DNA of 64,000 nt from assembly GCF_004912145.1 (NCBI RefSeq), contig NZ_STGT01000001.1:1054001-1118000 (forward strand). The letters run 5' to 3'. The translations under genes and the position numbers were made by a program. The stretch's first letter is position 1; each line of letters starts with the position of its first letter. Below are positions 52,085-61,929 of this stretch, piece by piece. This DNA is from Peteryoungia rhizophila. Lineage in GTDB: Bacteria > Pseudomonadota > Alphaproteobacteria > Rhizobiales > Rhizobiaceae. The notes beneath the pieces were generated by a model. That model worked only from the letters and a program-made list of their open reading frames with translations, was not told the DNA's origin and did no database searches.

Positions 52085-52672
52085 TCAATCCGGAAATGTA
52101 AGGTTTGAACGGCCGCTGGTCAGATCACGGATCAGCCTGATCGCCTGATCTTCGTCACCCTGCCGCAGGGTCACCGTGAGATCCACACCCTCTGCCGTAA
52201 AGCTCTCGCCGAGGACCAGGTGCGGGATCGCGGTCAGCCTTGCCTTGACCAGTGCGAGATCGGAAAAACTCACGGCGCATTCGCCCGTCACCATCGGGAT
52301 GATCTCGCGCTTTTCAGCCGGACGCAGCATCTGGGCTGCCGTGCCGCCATAGGCGCGCATGAGGCCGCCGCTGCCGAGCAGGATGCCGCCGAAGAAGCGG
52401 GTGACGACCACCACGACACCGTCGAGATCCTGACCGTCTATCGCCTGGAGGATCGGCTTGCCGGCCGTGCCTGAGGGTTCGCCGTCGTCGGAGAAACGGT
52501 AGGACTGACCAATGCGCCAGGCCCAGCAATTGTGATTGGCCGCGGGATCGGAGACCTCGGCGATAAAGGCCTTGGCTTCCTCCTCACTCCCGATCGGTGC
52601 CGCCTTGCCGATGAAGCGGCTCTTCTTGATGTCCTGTACGAATTCGGCGGGAGCGACGAGCGTGTGGGGCAT
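52085..52672 (-). CDS. YigZ/IMPACT family protein
   Basis: A 195-residue YigZ-type protein: KKSRFIGKAAPIGSEEEAKAFI, HNCWAWRIGQSYRFSDDGEPSGTAGKPIL and VVVVTRFFGGILLGSGGLMRAYGGTAAQML, typical of the UPF0029 N-terminal domain. The eukaryotic relatives (IMPACT) affect translation control; in bacteria the role is unclear. Nine bases separate its start from the end of the next gene upstream (52682), so both may share a transcript. It converges with the TPR gene. Confidence 0.93.
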   Translation of the reverse strand: MPHTLVAPAEFVQDIKKSRFIGKAAPIGSEEEAKAFIAEVSDPAANHNCWAWRIGQSYRFSDDGEPSGTAGKPILQAIDGQDLDGVVVVVTRFFGGILLGSGGLMRAYGGTAAQMLRPAEKREIIPMVTGECAVSFSDLALVKARLTAIPHLVLGESFTAEGVDLTVTLRQGDEDQAIRLIRDLTSGRSNLTFPD

Positions 52673-52681
52673 GGCGCTGCC

Positions 52682-53077
52682 TCAGGTGCCCGGTTCGTGG
52701 CGGGCGAGCCAGTCGGCGAGTGCGGCGATGACCGAGAGCCTCAAGGCCGACTTCATGGCCAGCGCCCGGGTGAGCGAGGCGTCCCGGCTGGAAAAGCCGA
52801 GTTCGGCCATGACGCCGGAGGGGGTGAGCCGGCGCGCGCGCATCACGGTCTCGATGCGTTCGATCGTCGAGGGAAGCAGATAGCGGCCGTTGGCGATCAG
52901 GGCGGCGGCGTCATCCGGGAGATGATGCTCAGGCGGTTCGACCCGTTGCGCGCTCTGTCCCCTCGCCCGCGATTCGGCCGAGACGAAATCGAGAAACGCC
53001 TGACGCTCTTCCGACGTGGCGGCGGTCCAGGCTTTCAAGAGCTTCTTCAACGGGCTGGGCTTCTCTTTCTTGGACAT
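52682..53077 (-). CDS. Conserved-looking basic/helical protein, function unknown
   Basis: A 131-residue protein: a basic start (MSKKEKPSPLKKLLKAW), a middle linker, and a C-terminal helical part (YLLPSTIERIETVMRARRLTPSGVMAELGFSSRDASLTRALAMKSALRLSVIAALADWLARHE) that could form a helix-turn-helix. No signal peptide. It is followed 9 bp later by yigZ. I do not recognise the family. Confidence 0.7.
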   Translation of the reverse strand: MSKKEKPSPLKKLLKAWTAATSEERQAFLDFVSAESRARGQSAQRVEPPEHHLPDDAAALIANGRYLLPSTIERIETVMRARRLTPSGVMAELGFSSRDASLTRALAMKSALRLSVIAALADWLARHEPGT

Positions 53078-53331
53078 GACCGGCTTTCTGTTCGTGTCCG
53101 TCCATAGCCCGAGCGCGGAGCCGGCGCGAGAAAAAAACTTGGTCTCCCACTTCTTCTGGTGCGGAGCAAAATTCGGCTTTGGCTACAGCGGGATCAGGGG
53201 TGAAACGGGCGTTTTGAGCCTGCTCATGCATTAGAGATTTCTGCCGGACGGAAAGCGGTCGTTAACCTTTATTTTCTACTCAGATAGCTCAGTTTTCGCG
53301 TTCTTGTATCCCGCCAGCGTTCAGGTTTCCG

Positions 53332-56300
53332 ATGCACCGTCCCCGTTCCAGTTCCGCGTATCAGGTCAATCAATCAGGGGAGAGCGACGGTCAGGGTACC
53401 GATCAATCCGCAGCAAACCAGATCGAGGGGCGCGAGGAAACGCCTGTCTGGCAGAAGGCCTTCGTGTTGGGGCCAAATGTGCGCTTCACCCGCACGCCCG
53501 ATCGAGCGCCCTCCAAGTCCGAGGTGGAGCTAAGCGCATCGCCGCAGCCAACCGGCATGCCGACGAACACACCCGTCAGCACTCATGCCGGCACTCCGGC
53601 GCGCACGATCCCAGTCCAGCAAGCCCCGCAGCCGCAGCCGCAGCCCGCGCCAACGGCACAGCCGACGCGGCATCAGATTTCCACGCCCAAACCACCTGCG
53701 CGAACGGCCTCGCCTTCGACCGGGGTGCCCTTTGCCGGGCTGCCGCGGACCGGCCCTGCCGCGCCAGCGCCCCAGCCCCCGGCTACGCGGGTACCGGCTT
53801 CCGTGACGCTGCCGCAGCCGCCGGACGCCATCGGCGCGCGGGCACTCACCTACAAGCTCCGCCGCGAACTGGCACGCCAGCAGGCCGAACAGGCTGCCTG
53901 GGAAGCATCGGTCGCAGACGGCGCCGGCAGCGAGATCGGACCGGCGCCACAAAACATGCAGCCGGCACCGCTGGTCCAGGGCATGCGCAGCGTGCTCGCC
54001 AGCACCCAGGCGGCGACCGTGAGCGCGGCTCAGCGTCCGGCAAACGAGGCTTCGGTGCCGCCGCATCTGCAGCGCTCGCTGGCGCAGCAGGCCGAGGCCG
54101 CGCGGCTGGCCGCCCTGCAGGCTGCCCACACGACGCGGGCACCCATGGTGCGCAACGCTTTCCTGCGGACGCCGGTTCAGACCTCGCCGGAGCCCGCGCC
54201 GGCCCAACCGGCAGCGGTAGTGCCGAGCGCCACATCCCAATTCACCTCCGGCTTTGCCGCCTGGGCGCAAATGACGGCTCCGGCCGCCCAGGTGCCCGAA
54301 GCTTCTGCAACGGTCGCTCCTCAGGTCATCGAGGCAGAGGCGAAACCGGAGAGGCTGCCGATCGCGGCGCTGCTGTCGGATCATATTTTCTTCGAGGCGA
54401 TGATCGAGCCGGTGGAAATGCCTTCAGACATCGAGATGGTGCGTCCCGCCGTTTCGATGCCGCTTCTGACGGCTCGTCTGCCTGCTGTTCGTCAGACAAT
54501 TGCGCCGTCTGTTTCCCAGGCAGTGCGGACCATTCCGGCACGGGCCCCAGAGGCCGCCGTCAGAAGTCGCGCCGAGGTGGTTCGTTACCGACCTGATGCG
54601 CTTACGACAGCCGCTCGGTCCGGTATGGCCTTGCCGCGCAAGCCTGCGTTCGAAGCGACGGCCGGATCGGTCATGGCGCTCTACCGGGAAGTCGCCCGTC
54701 GTGACGTGACGGCCTCGACCTTGGTATTGCCGTCGACTCCGATGCTAGAGACGGTCGCGCCGCTTGAGGTTGCCGTACCGCCGGCCGTTCAGACAAGCCA
54801 TGCTTCCATCGTTCCCGTCTCGGCCGCACTGCCCCGTCAGCCTCTGTTCCGGGCGCAAGAAGCGCTGGGCGAAGGCGAATACGAACTGCCTTACCTCGAC
54901 TTCCTGCAGATGCCGCCGGTCCAGACCGGCGTCACCATGACGGCGGAAGCGCTGGAGCAGAGCGCCGGTCTTCTGGAAAGCGTGCTCGAAGATTTCGGCA
55001 TCAAGGGCGAAGTGATCGACGTGCGTCCCGGCCCCGTCGTGACGCTCTACGAATTCGAGCCGGCACCGGGGGTCAAGTCCTCCCGTGTCATCGGTCTCTC
55101 CGACGATATCGCCCGTTCGATGTCCGCTTTGTCCGCTCGCGTCGCGGTCGTGCCCGGCCGAAACGTAATCGGCATCGAGCTGCCGAACCCGGTGCGCGAG
55201 ACGGTCTATCTGCGCGAGCTGATCGAAACGCCTGATTATGCCGAGACGCGCTACAAGCTGCCGGTCTGCCTCGGCAAGACCATCGGCGGCGAGCCTGTGA
55301 TCGCGGAACTTGCGAAGATGCCGCATCTGCTTGTCGCCGGCACGACCGGTTCGGGCAAGTCGGTCGCGATCAACACGATGATCCTCTCGCTGCTCTACCG
55401 GTTCCGGCCGGACGAGTGCCGGTTGATCATGGTCGATCCGAAGATGCTGGAGCTCTCCGTCTATGACGGTATCCCGCATCTGCTCACCCCCGTCGTCACC
55501 GACCCGAAGAAGGCCGTGATGGCGCTGAAATGGGCGGTGCGCGAGATGGAGGACCGCTATCGCAAGATGAGCCGCCTCGGCGTGCGCAATATCGACGGCT
55601 ACAATGCCCGTGCGGCCCAGGCACGCGAGAAGGGCGAGACGATCACCGTCAGCGTCCAGACCGGATTTGACCGGCAGAGCGGCGAGATCGTCTACGAGGA
55701 CCAGGAACTCGATCTCTCGCCGATGCCTTACATCGTCGTCGTGGTCGACGAGATGGCCGACCTGATGATGGTCGCCGGCAAGGAAATCGAAGGCGCGATC
55801 CAGCGGTTGGCGCAGATGGCGCGTGCGGCGGGTATCCACCTGATCATGGCGACGCAGCGTCCATCGGTCGACGTCATCACCGGCACGATCAAGGCGAACT
55901 TCCCGACCCGCGTCTCCTTCCAGGTGACCTCGAAGATCGACAGCCGCACCATTCTGGGTGAGCCGGGCGCCGAACACCTGCTCGGCCAGGGCGACATGCT
56001 GCACATGGTCGGCGGCGGACGCATTGCCCGCGTGCATGGTCCCTTCGTTTCCGACGAGGAAGTGGAGAAGGTGGTCGCGCATCTGAAGATGCAGGGGCGT
56101 CCGGATTATCTCGGCACCGTGACCGAGGATGCCGACGACGTGGAAGACGAGCCGGAAGAGGACGTCGCCGTCTTCGACAAGAGCGCCATGGCGGAAGAGG
56201 ACGGCAACGATCTCTACGACAAGGCGGTCAAGGTTGTGCTGCGCGACAAGAAGTGCTCGACCTCCTACATCCAGCGCCGTCTATCCATCGGCTACAACAA

Positions 56301-56424
56301 GGCCGCATCGCTGGTCGAGCGGATGGAGCAGGAAGGCATCGTCGGTGCTGCCAACCATGTCGGCAAGCGGGCGATTATCGTCGGCGGGCGCGAGGTGAAT
56401 GCCGAGGGCGATTTCGAAGGCTGA
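53332..56424 (+). CDS. FtsK/SpoIIIE-type DNA translocase without membrane segments
   Basis: A 1030-residue translocase. The N-terminal 500 residues are Pro/Ala/Gln-rich ([33 protein letters not shown]) and lack the four membrane helices of FtsK. From about residue 540 the FtsK core starts ([31 protein letters not shown]), with Walker A GTTGSGKS at residues 670-677, Walker [13 protein letters not shown] and a C-terminal winged-helix gamma domain ([31 protein letters not shown]). The core is a hexameric motor that pumps DNA; the gamma domain reads KOPS-type orienting sites. Whether it acts at the septum is unclear without an anchor. Confidence 0.93.
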   Translation: MHRPRSSSAYQVNQSGESDGQGTDQSAANQIEGREETPVWQKAFVLGPNVRFTRTPDRAPSKSEVELSASPQPTGMPTNTPVSTHAGTPARTIPVQQAPQPQPQPAPTAQPTRHQISTPKPPARTASPSTGVPFAGLPRTGPAAPAPQPPATRVPASVTLPQPPDAIGARALTYKLRRELARQQAEQAAWEASVADGAGSEIGPAPQNMQPAPLVQGMRSVLASTQAATVSAAQRPANEASVPPHLQRSLAQQAEAARLAALQAAHTTRAPMVRNAFLRTPVQTSPEPAPAQPAAVVPSATSQFTSGFAAWAQMTAPAAQVPEASATVAPQVIEAEAKPERLPIAALLSDHIFFEAMIEPVEMPSDIEMVRPAVSMPLLTARLPAVRQTIAPSVSQAVRTIPARAPEAAVRSRAEVVRYRPDALTTAARSGMALPRKPAFEATAGSVMALYREVARRDVTASTLVLPSTPMLETVAPLEVAVPPAVQTSHASIVPVSAALPRQPLFRAQEALGEGEYELPYLDFLQMPPVQTGVTMTAEALEQSAGLLESVLEDFGIKGEVIDVRPGPVVTLYEFEPAPGVKSSRVIGLSDDIARSMSALSARVAVVPGRNVIGIELPNPVRETVYLRELIETPDYAETRYKLPVCLGKTIGGEPVIAELAKMPHLLVAGTTGSGKSVAINTMILSLLYRFRPDECRLIMVDPKMLELSVYDGIPHLLTPVVTDPKKAVMALKWAVREMEDRYRKMSRLGVRNIDGYNARAAQAREKGETITVSVQTGFDRQSGEIVYEDQELDLSPMPYIVVVVDEMADLMMVAGKEIEGAIQRLAQMARAAGIHLIMATQRPSVDVITGTIKANFPTRVSFQVTSKIDSRTILGEPGAEHLLGQGDMLHMVGGGRIARVHGPFVSDEEVEKVVAHLKMQGRPDYLGTVTEDADDVEDEPEEDVAVFDKSAMAEEDGNDLYDKAVKVVLRDKKCSTSYIQRRLSIGYNKAASLVERMEQEGIVGAANHVGKRAIIVGGREVNAEGDFEG

Positions 56425-56507
56425 TACCATTGGATCTGGCCGGGGTCGATGGAGGCCCCGACCGCGTGAACCAGGCGAAGGCGCTTCGGTTCGGTGCCTC
56501 CCAGCCT

Positions 56508-56963
56508 TCAGATCTGCACGGGTCTGATCGTGTCTACGCCGATCTCGCCGTCGATGAGGCCGCGGGTGAGACCCTGCCTGTCACGCGCGATCTCGATGAC
56601 CGTGTAGAGTTTCTCCGAGCGGAAGGCACTTGCCATTCCGGTCGTCACGTCCTCAGCAGGCTTGGCGTCGATTTCCATATAGTCAAGCTCCTGCGAGGCA
56701 GCGACAAGGCGGGCATCTCCCGATGAGCGGGCGGCCACGGTCACCACGCCATGACCGGGGGCATTGTCCCAACGCGGATCGTCTGGCCCGGCTATGGGTT
56801 CCAGCCGGTAGATGTTGAGCAGTTCATCGCCTTTCGACATACCATGTTCGGCGACAGCCGCATCCGACCGGCGCGCGGCCACTTCCACGGGCTGCGCCAG
56901 ATGAGGATCGACTTCCTTACGCCGCTGATTGTTCGGCACTTCGTGATCGGTGTCGTCGGACAT
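56508..56963 (-). CDS. Conserved-looking stress-type protein, function unknown
   Basis: A 151-residue hydrophilic protein: MSDDTDHEVPNNQRRKEVDPHLAQPVEVAARRSDAAVAEHGMSKGDELLNIYRLEPIAGPDDPRWDNAPGHGVVTVAARS and later IEIARDRQGLTRGLIDGEIG. It has no signal peptide or membrane helix. ATG 56963 follows AGGGAGA. A GGAAC-N19-TT promoter candidate lies upstream. I do not recognise the family. Confidence 0.68.
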   Translation of the reverse strand: MSDDTDHEVPNNQRRKEVDPHLAQPVEVAARRSDAAVAEHGMSKGDELLNIYRLEPIAGPDDPRWDNAPGHGVVTVAARSSGDARLVAASQELDYMEIDAKPAEDVTTGMASAFRSEKLYTVIEIARDRQGLTRGLIDGEIGVDTIRPVQI

Positions 56964-56996
56964 GGTTTTTTCTCCCTGTGGAACACTCGGGTCTCC

Positions 56997-57022
56997 AACT
57001 GGTCCAGGCCTGATACGGTTCC
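56997..57022 (-). promoter_or_regulatory. Candidate EcfG/RpoE2-type general stress promoter
   Basis: On the minus strand GGAAC (57022-57018), 19 bases, TT (56998-56997) in AGTTGG, 33 bases before the start of the 151-aa gene. Confidence 0.5.
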
Positions 57023-57095
57023 GTTGCGCCTCTCGCGCCTCGGCAGGGAACATGGCGGGATGCGGACCAGTTTCCCTGACAACAAGGAGCCCAAC

Positions 57096-58088
57096 ATGCC
57101 GCCAGCGACACCTTCATCCCCGCCTCCCACCGCCTCTCACGTCCGCGATGAACGGGGCCGGGATGCGCGCAGTCCCGGCGACATTCCGGTGCGTGGCCTG
57201 TGGGACGTTTCGCTGAGGCTGCTCTCACGGGTGACTTCCGACCGGGTGATGCTGGCAGCGGCGGGTGTCTCGTTTTACGTGATGCTGTCTTTGTTTCCCG
57301 GCCTTGCAGCACTTGTATCGCTCTACGGCCTGATCGCCGATCCGACAACGATTGCGGGACGGCTCGACTTCCTCTCCGAACTGTTGCCCGCCGATGGCGT
57401 CGCTATGATCCTCGGTCAGCTTCAGGCGCTGGCCGATGAAAACGACAGCACCTTGAGCACCGGTTTTCTCGTGGGTCTCGGCGTTTCGCTGTTCAGCGCC
57501 CGCAACGGCATGGTTGCCCTCTTCGAGGCGATGAACATTGCCTATGAAGAAGCGGAGAAGCGTGGCTTCCTCCATACCACGCTCCTTGCCGTTGCTTTTA
57601 CGCTCGGCGCCATGGCCATTCTCGGCGTCATCGTCACGGCGCTCGCGATCCTGCCGCTGATCATGTCCATCATCTTCATTTCCGAGCGAGCCGAGCTGAT
57701 TGTCCGATTGATCCGCTGGCCGATCCTGATCGGGGTGATCTGGCTCGGGACCGTGATGATCTATCGCTATGGGCCGAGCCGCGAAAACGCCAAGCTACGA
57801 TGGCTCACCTGGGGCACGCTGCTGAGCTCGCTCGTCTGGCTGATCATGTCGCTGGGTTTCTCCTTCTATCTGGAGAATTTCGCCGACTTCAACGCGACCT
57901 ATGGCGCACTCGGCACTTTTATCGGCTTCATGTTCTGGACCTGGCTGTCGGTGGTGATCCTGATCGTCGGTGCCATGCTGAATGCGGAGCTCGAACATCA
58001 GACGGCAGTGGACACGACGACGGGACCGGCAGAGCCGATGGGACATCGGGGCGCGCATATGGCCGATACGATCGGCGAGTCGCAGTAG
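57096..58088 (+). CDS. YihY/BrkB family membrane protein
   Basis: A 330-residue protein with about six membrane helices: FYVMLSLFPGLAALVSLYGL, VGLGVSLFSARNGMVALFEAMNIAYEE (the conserved family core), LLAVAFTLGAMAILGVIVTALAIL and FIGFMFWTWLSVVILIVGAMLNAELEHQ. The family is wide-spread; the earlier name ribonuclease BN is wrong for it. ATG 57096 has AAGGAG upstream. The N-terminal 30 residues are Pro-rich. It converges with the NAGGN synthetase gene. Confidence 0.92.
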   Translation: MPPATPSSPPPTASHVRDERGRDARSPGDIPVRGLWDVSLRLLSRVTSDRVMLAAAGVSFYVMLSLFPGLAALVSLYGLIADPTTIAGRLDFLSELLPADGVAMILGQLQALADENDSTLSTGFLVGLGVSLFSARNGMVALFEAMNIAYEEAEKRGFLHTTLLAVAFTLGAMAILGVIVTALAILPLIMSIIFISERAELIVRLIRWPILIGVIWLGTVMIYRYGPSRENAKLRWLTWGTLLSSLVWLIMSLGFSFYLENFADFNATYGALGTFIGFMFWTWLSVVILIVGAMLNAELEHQTAVDTTTGPAEPMGHRGAHMADTIGESQ

Positions 58089-58110
58089 CCGTGATGAGAG
58101 ACCCAAAGAA

Positions 58111-58138
58111 GAAGGGCGGCACCGGAATGCCGCCCTTC
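58111..58138. terminator. Hairpin between yihY and the NAGGN synthetase gene
   Basis: GAAGGGCGGCA and TGCCGCCCTTC pair with loop CCGGAA between convergent genes; the flanks TTCCTCT and TTCTTTG are weakly T-rich on both strands. Confidence 0.65.
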
Positions 58139-58168
58139 CTCTATGGGTCGTATCGATCACGCCTGTGG

Positions 58169-59971
58169 TCAGGCGTTGCGGCGCTCGCGGGCGCGGCTGC
58201 CTGGAAACAGCAGCTGGATGAAGCTCTCGGCCGTTGGCTGGGGCTCGTGATTGGCCAGGCCGGGCCGCTCGTTGGCTTCAATGAACACGTAGTCCGGATT
58301 TCCAGGGTCATGGACCATGAAATCGATGCCGACGACCGGGATCTTGATGGCCTTGGCAACCCGGCAGGCGGCATCGACGAGGTCGGGATGGACGGTCGCG
58401 GTGACGTCGTGGATCGTGCCGCCGGTGTGGAGATTGGCAGCCTTGCGCACGGTGATCTCACGGCCTTCTTCGAGCACGCTGTCGAGATCGAGATCCTGTT
58501 CGGCGAGGCATCGCTTCGTCTCGGTATCGACAGGGATGCGGCTTTCACCGCCGGTGGCGGCGGCGCGACGACGGGACTGCTGATCGATGAGCTTGCGAAT
58601 GGGTGAACGGCCATCCCCGACCACGCGGGGCGGACGGCGGACGGCGGCGGCGACGAGCTTGTAGTCGATGACGACGAGGCGCAGGTCTTCGCCTTCGAAG
58701 CAGGCTTCCAGAAGCACGCGGTCGCAGACCTGGCGGGCCTGGCGGATGGCGGCCTGCAATGCTTCCATCGAGGAAATGCCGACCGAGATGCCCCGACCCT
58801 GTTCGCCACGCGCGGGCTTTACGACCAGCTTGCCGTGCTTTTCGAGGAAGGCCTGTTTTTCGGCATCCGGGGCATCGGCGGACAGTTGTTCCGGGACACT
58901 GAGGCCAGCGGCTTCGGCGAAGCGGCGGGTCACGGCCTTGTCGTCGCAGATCGACATGGCGACAGAGGAGGTCAGGTCCGACAGGCTTTCGCGACAATGA
59001 ATGCTGCGGCCGCCATGGTTCAGCCGGAAGAAGCCACCCTCGGGATCGGTCACCTCGACATGGATGCCGCGGCGGAGCGCTTCGTCGACGATTAGGCGGG
59101 CATAGGGGTTGAGCGCTTCGTAGCCTTCGACCGGCTGCGCGAAGAACTTCTCGTTGATGGCGTTCTTGCGCTTCACGGCGAAGAGGGGCACGCGGCGGAA
59201 GCCGAGCTTCTCGTAGAGGCCTATCGCCTTGTCGTTATCATGCAGGACGGAAAGGTCGAGATAGGCGAGACCGCGTGCGTGGAAATGTTCGGCGAGGATG
59301 CGCACGAGGCCCTCGCCGATGCCCGGCTGGCGCGCTTGCGGGTGCACTGCGAGACACCAGAGCGAGGCACCGCGCTCCGGGTCGTCGAAGAGGCGGTGAT
59401 GGTCGATGCCGGTGACCGTTCCGACAATCTCGCCGGTCAGATCGTCCTGTGCGACGAAATAGGTGACTGGGCGGTTGTCACGCTCGCCAGCGAAGAAATC
59501 TTCGCGCACCTGGACCATGCCGCAATTGGCATAAACCGCATTGATGCCCGCCGCATCGCTCTCGGACGAAAAGCGCCTGATGGTGACTCCCTTCGGACGA
59601 CGCCCTCCGGCGCGATAGGTGGAGAGATCGAGGCGGAAGGTATGGGACGGATCGAGAAAGATCTCCTGCGGCGCCTGGGCCAGCAGGACATGGGGATCGC
59701 CGACGTGAAAGGCGATGTCGCGCGTGTCGGGGGCTTCTTCGCGGAGCGCATCAAGCAGGTCCTGATAGCGGTCGAAGGTCGGGGTAAAGAGGAGACGCCC
59801 CCAGCCGCAATCGAGGGCGATGTTGCGGTTTTGCGCATCAGCATCTGAAAGACGAGGCGTCGATCCCTGGCCGCCGCCGGGAGTGCGGAGGCGGGTCAAC
59901 CGATGTGACAGGGCATTTCCGCGACGCGGCTTGCGCGATTGGCCCAGGGGCTTCTTCTCGGCCTTGCTCAC
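58169..59971 (-). CDS. ngg: N-acetylglutaminylglutamine synthetase
   Basis: A 600-residue fusion for osmolyte synthesis. The first third is a GNAT acetyltransferase (VHPQARQPGIGEGLVRILAEHFHARGLAYLDLSVL), the second half an ATP-grasp ligase (VVKPARGEQGRGISVGI, GISSMEALQAAIRQARQ, and FIEANERPGLANHEP). Together they acetylate glutamine and join two glutamines, giving N-acetylglutaminylglutamine. The start is GTG 59971 (GGAGAA upstream), one base after the amidotransferase stop. The two genes act together under osmotic stress. Confidence 0.93.
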   Translation of the reverse strand: MSKAEKKPLGQSRKPRRGNALSHRLTRLRTPGGGQGSTPRLSDADAQNRNIALDCGWGRLLFTPTFDRYQDLLDALREEAPDTRDIAFHVGDPHVLLAQAPQEIFLDPSHTFRLDLSTYRAGGRRPKGVTIRRFSSESDAAGINAVYANCGMVQVREDFFAGERDNRPVTYFVAQDDLTGEIVGTVTGIDHHRLFDDPERGASLWCLAVHPQARQPGIGEGLVRILAEHFHARGLAYLDLSVLHDNDKAIGLYEKLGFRRVPLFAVKRKNAINEKFFAQPVEGYEALNPYARLIVDEALRRGIHVEVTDPEGGFFRLNHGGRSIHCRESLSDLTSSVAMSICDDKAVTRRFAEAAGLSVPEQLSADAPDAEKQAFLEKHGKLVVKPARGEQGRGISVGISSMEALQAAIRQARQVCDRVLLEACFEGEDLRLVVIDYKLVAAAVRRPPRVVGDGRSPIRKLIDQQSRRRAAATGGESRIPVDTETKRCLAEQDLDLDSVLEEGREITVRKAANLHTGGTIHDVTATVHPDLVDAACRVAKAIKIPVVGIDFMVHDPGNPDYVFIEANERPGLANHEPQPTAESFIQLLFPGSRARERRNA

Positions 59972-59972
59972 G

Positions 59973-61748
59973 TCAGTTCTCCTGCGCCTGCAACCACATT
60001 TCGAGAAGGCCGATCTGCCAGAGTTCGGAGCCCTGCAGCGGCGTGATATGCGAGGCGGGATCGGCCACCAGACGATCGATGTAGTCCTGGCGGAAGAGGC
60101 CACGCTCGCGGGCAGCCTGTGACGACAGGGCGTCGCGGAGCATGTCTAGATAGGGGCCGGCGATGTATTTCAGCTGCGGGACCGGGAAGTAGCCCTTCTT
60201 GCGGTCGATGACCTCGGAGGGGATCACCTTGCGGGCGACATCCTTGACGATGCCCTTACCGCCGTCGCGGAGTTTTTCCTCAGGGGGAATGCGGGCGGCG
60301 AGTTCGACCAGTTCGTGATCGAGGAAGGGGACGCGGGCTTCCAGGCCCCAGGCCATGGTCATGTTATCGACACGCTTGACCGGATCATCGACGAGCATGA
60401 CGTTGCTGTCGAGGCGGAGTGCCTGATCGACGGGCGTATCGGCACCGGAGCGCAGCAGATGTTCGCGCAGCAGGTCGCCGCTGACGTCACGGTCGGCAAT
60501 CCAGCGGTCCTGCAGCTGGGTCGTCAGCGTTTCATGCGAGCGGTCGCGGAAAGCGCGGCCGTAATCGCCGACGACATCGGTGGAGCCGACCAGCGGCGGA
60601 TACCAGTGGTAACCGCCGAAGACCTCGTCTGCGCCCTGGCCCGACTGCACGACCTTGATGTGTTTCGAGACTTCCTTCGACAGCAGGTAGAAGCCGACAT
60701 TGTCATAGGAGACCATGGGCTCCGACATGGCGGCGATCGTGCCGGGAAGCGCGCCCATCAGATCGGCGGAGGGCACGAATATCTTGTGGTGGTCGGTGCC
60801 GAAGCGTTTGGCGATCAGGTCGGAATAGACGAATTCATCGCCCTTTTCGCCATTGGCTTCTTCGAAGCCGACGGAGAAGCTCATCAGGCCGGTCTGGCCG
60901 GCTTCGGCAAGCAGGCCGACGATCAGGCTGGAATCGACGCCGCCGGAGAGGAGGACGCCGACGGGGACGTCTGCAATCATCCGGCGCTTCACGGCCAGAC
61001 GCAACGCATCGAGCAATTGCTCCTGCCAGTCCTCGCGGCTCATGCGCGCATCTTCGGCGCTGCGCGTATAGGCAGGATCCCAATAGCGCTTGTCCTCGAA
61101 GCTGCCATCGGGCTGGTATACCCGGATGGTTGCCGGAGGCAGCTTGCGCACGCCCTTGTAGATTGTCCGCGGCGGCGGCACGACGGCGTGGAAGGTCATG
61201 TAGTGATGGAGGGCCGTGACATCGATCGCTGTGTCGACTCCACCGGTCTTGACGAGGGCCGGCAGCGAAGAGGCGAAGCGCAGGCCGCCGGAGATTTCGG
61301 CAAGATACAGGGGCTTGATGCCGAAGCGGTCGCGCGCCATGGCCACGCGACCGGTGTCGCGCTCGTGGATGGCGAAGGCGAACATGCCGTGGAAACGCGA
61401 TACGCAATCCGGGCCCCAGGCATGCCAGGCCTTCAGGATGACTTCGGTGTCGCCATCGGAGAAGAAGCGGTAGCCTTTCGCTTCCAATTCGCTGCGCAGT
61501 TCACGGAAATTGTAGATACAGCCGTTGAAGACGAGCGAGAGGCCGAGATCGGGATCGACCATCGGCTGCTGCGATTTGTCGGAGAGGTCTAGGATGCGCA
61601 ATCGTCGATGGCCGAGCCCGACATTGCCCCTGACCATTACGCCGGCCGAATCCGGCCCTCGTGGGGCCAGGACGTCCGCCATGATCGAAACCGCTGCTAC
61701 CGACGGCGACGCGCCATCGAATCTCACTTCTCCACAAATGCCACACAT
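59973..61748 (-). CDS. asnO: N-acetylglutaminylglutamine amidotransferase (asparagine synthase-like)
   Basis: A 591-residue class II amidotransferase: Cys2 nucleophile (MCGICGEV), a glutaminase domain to about residue 200, then a synthetase domain with the PP-loop VLLSGGVDSSLIVGLL. It amidates the dipeptide made by the ngg product to give the osmolyte NAGGN. The start is ATG 61748 so that Cys is exposed; the frame goes on upstream but is not used. It is followed at 1 bp by ngg. No export or regulatory gene lies next to it. Confidence 0.93.
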   Translation of the reverse strand: MCGICGEVRFDGASPSVAAVSIMADVLAPRGPDSAGVMVRGNVGLGHRRLRILDLSDKSQQPMVDPDLGLSLVFNGCIYNFRELRSELEAKGYRFFSDGDTEVILKAWHAWGPDCVSRFHGMFAFAIHERDTGRVAMARDRFGIKPLYLAEISGGLRFASSLPALVKTGGVDTAIDVTALHHYMTFHAVVPPPRTIYKGVRKLPPATIRVYQPDGSFEDKRYWDPAYTRSAEDARMSREDWQEQLLDALRLAVKRRMIADVPVGVLLSGGVDSSLIVGLLAEAGQTGLMSFSVGFEEANGEKGDEFVYSDLIAKRFGTDHHKIFVPSADLMGALPGTIAAMSEPMVSYDNVGFYLLSKEVSKHIKVVQSGQGADEVFGGYHWYPPLVGSTDVVGDYGRAFRDRSHETLTTQLQDRWIADRDVSGDLLREHLLRSGADTPVDQALRLDSNVMLVDDPVKRVDNMTMAWGLEARVPFLDHELVELAARIPPEEKLRDGGKGIVKDVARKVIPSEVIDRKKGYFPVPQLKYIAGPYLDMLRDALSSQAARERGLFRQDYIDRLVADPASHITPLQGSELWQIGLLEMWLQAQEN

Positions 61749-61929
61749 GAACCGGGCTGAAACCTCCGTTGAAAGATCAAACGCAATTGTGCCGGCGTGC
61801 CGATCATCGATCGTCGGCGCTCCGGGCACATGTTTTGCAAATGTCGGAGCGGTTCCATTGTTCCATTCTTTTTTTGGAACATGGCAGCAGGTGACGCGGC
61901 GCCCCTCAATCCGGGGCGCCGATGCTCGA

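Noticed and set aside
53304..54596. A 430-aa frame in another register of the FtsK N-terminus
   Set aside because: It is the shifted shadow of the Pro/Ala/Gln-rich part of the translocase gene, with no domain of its own.
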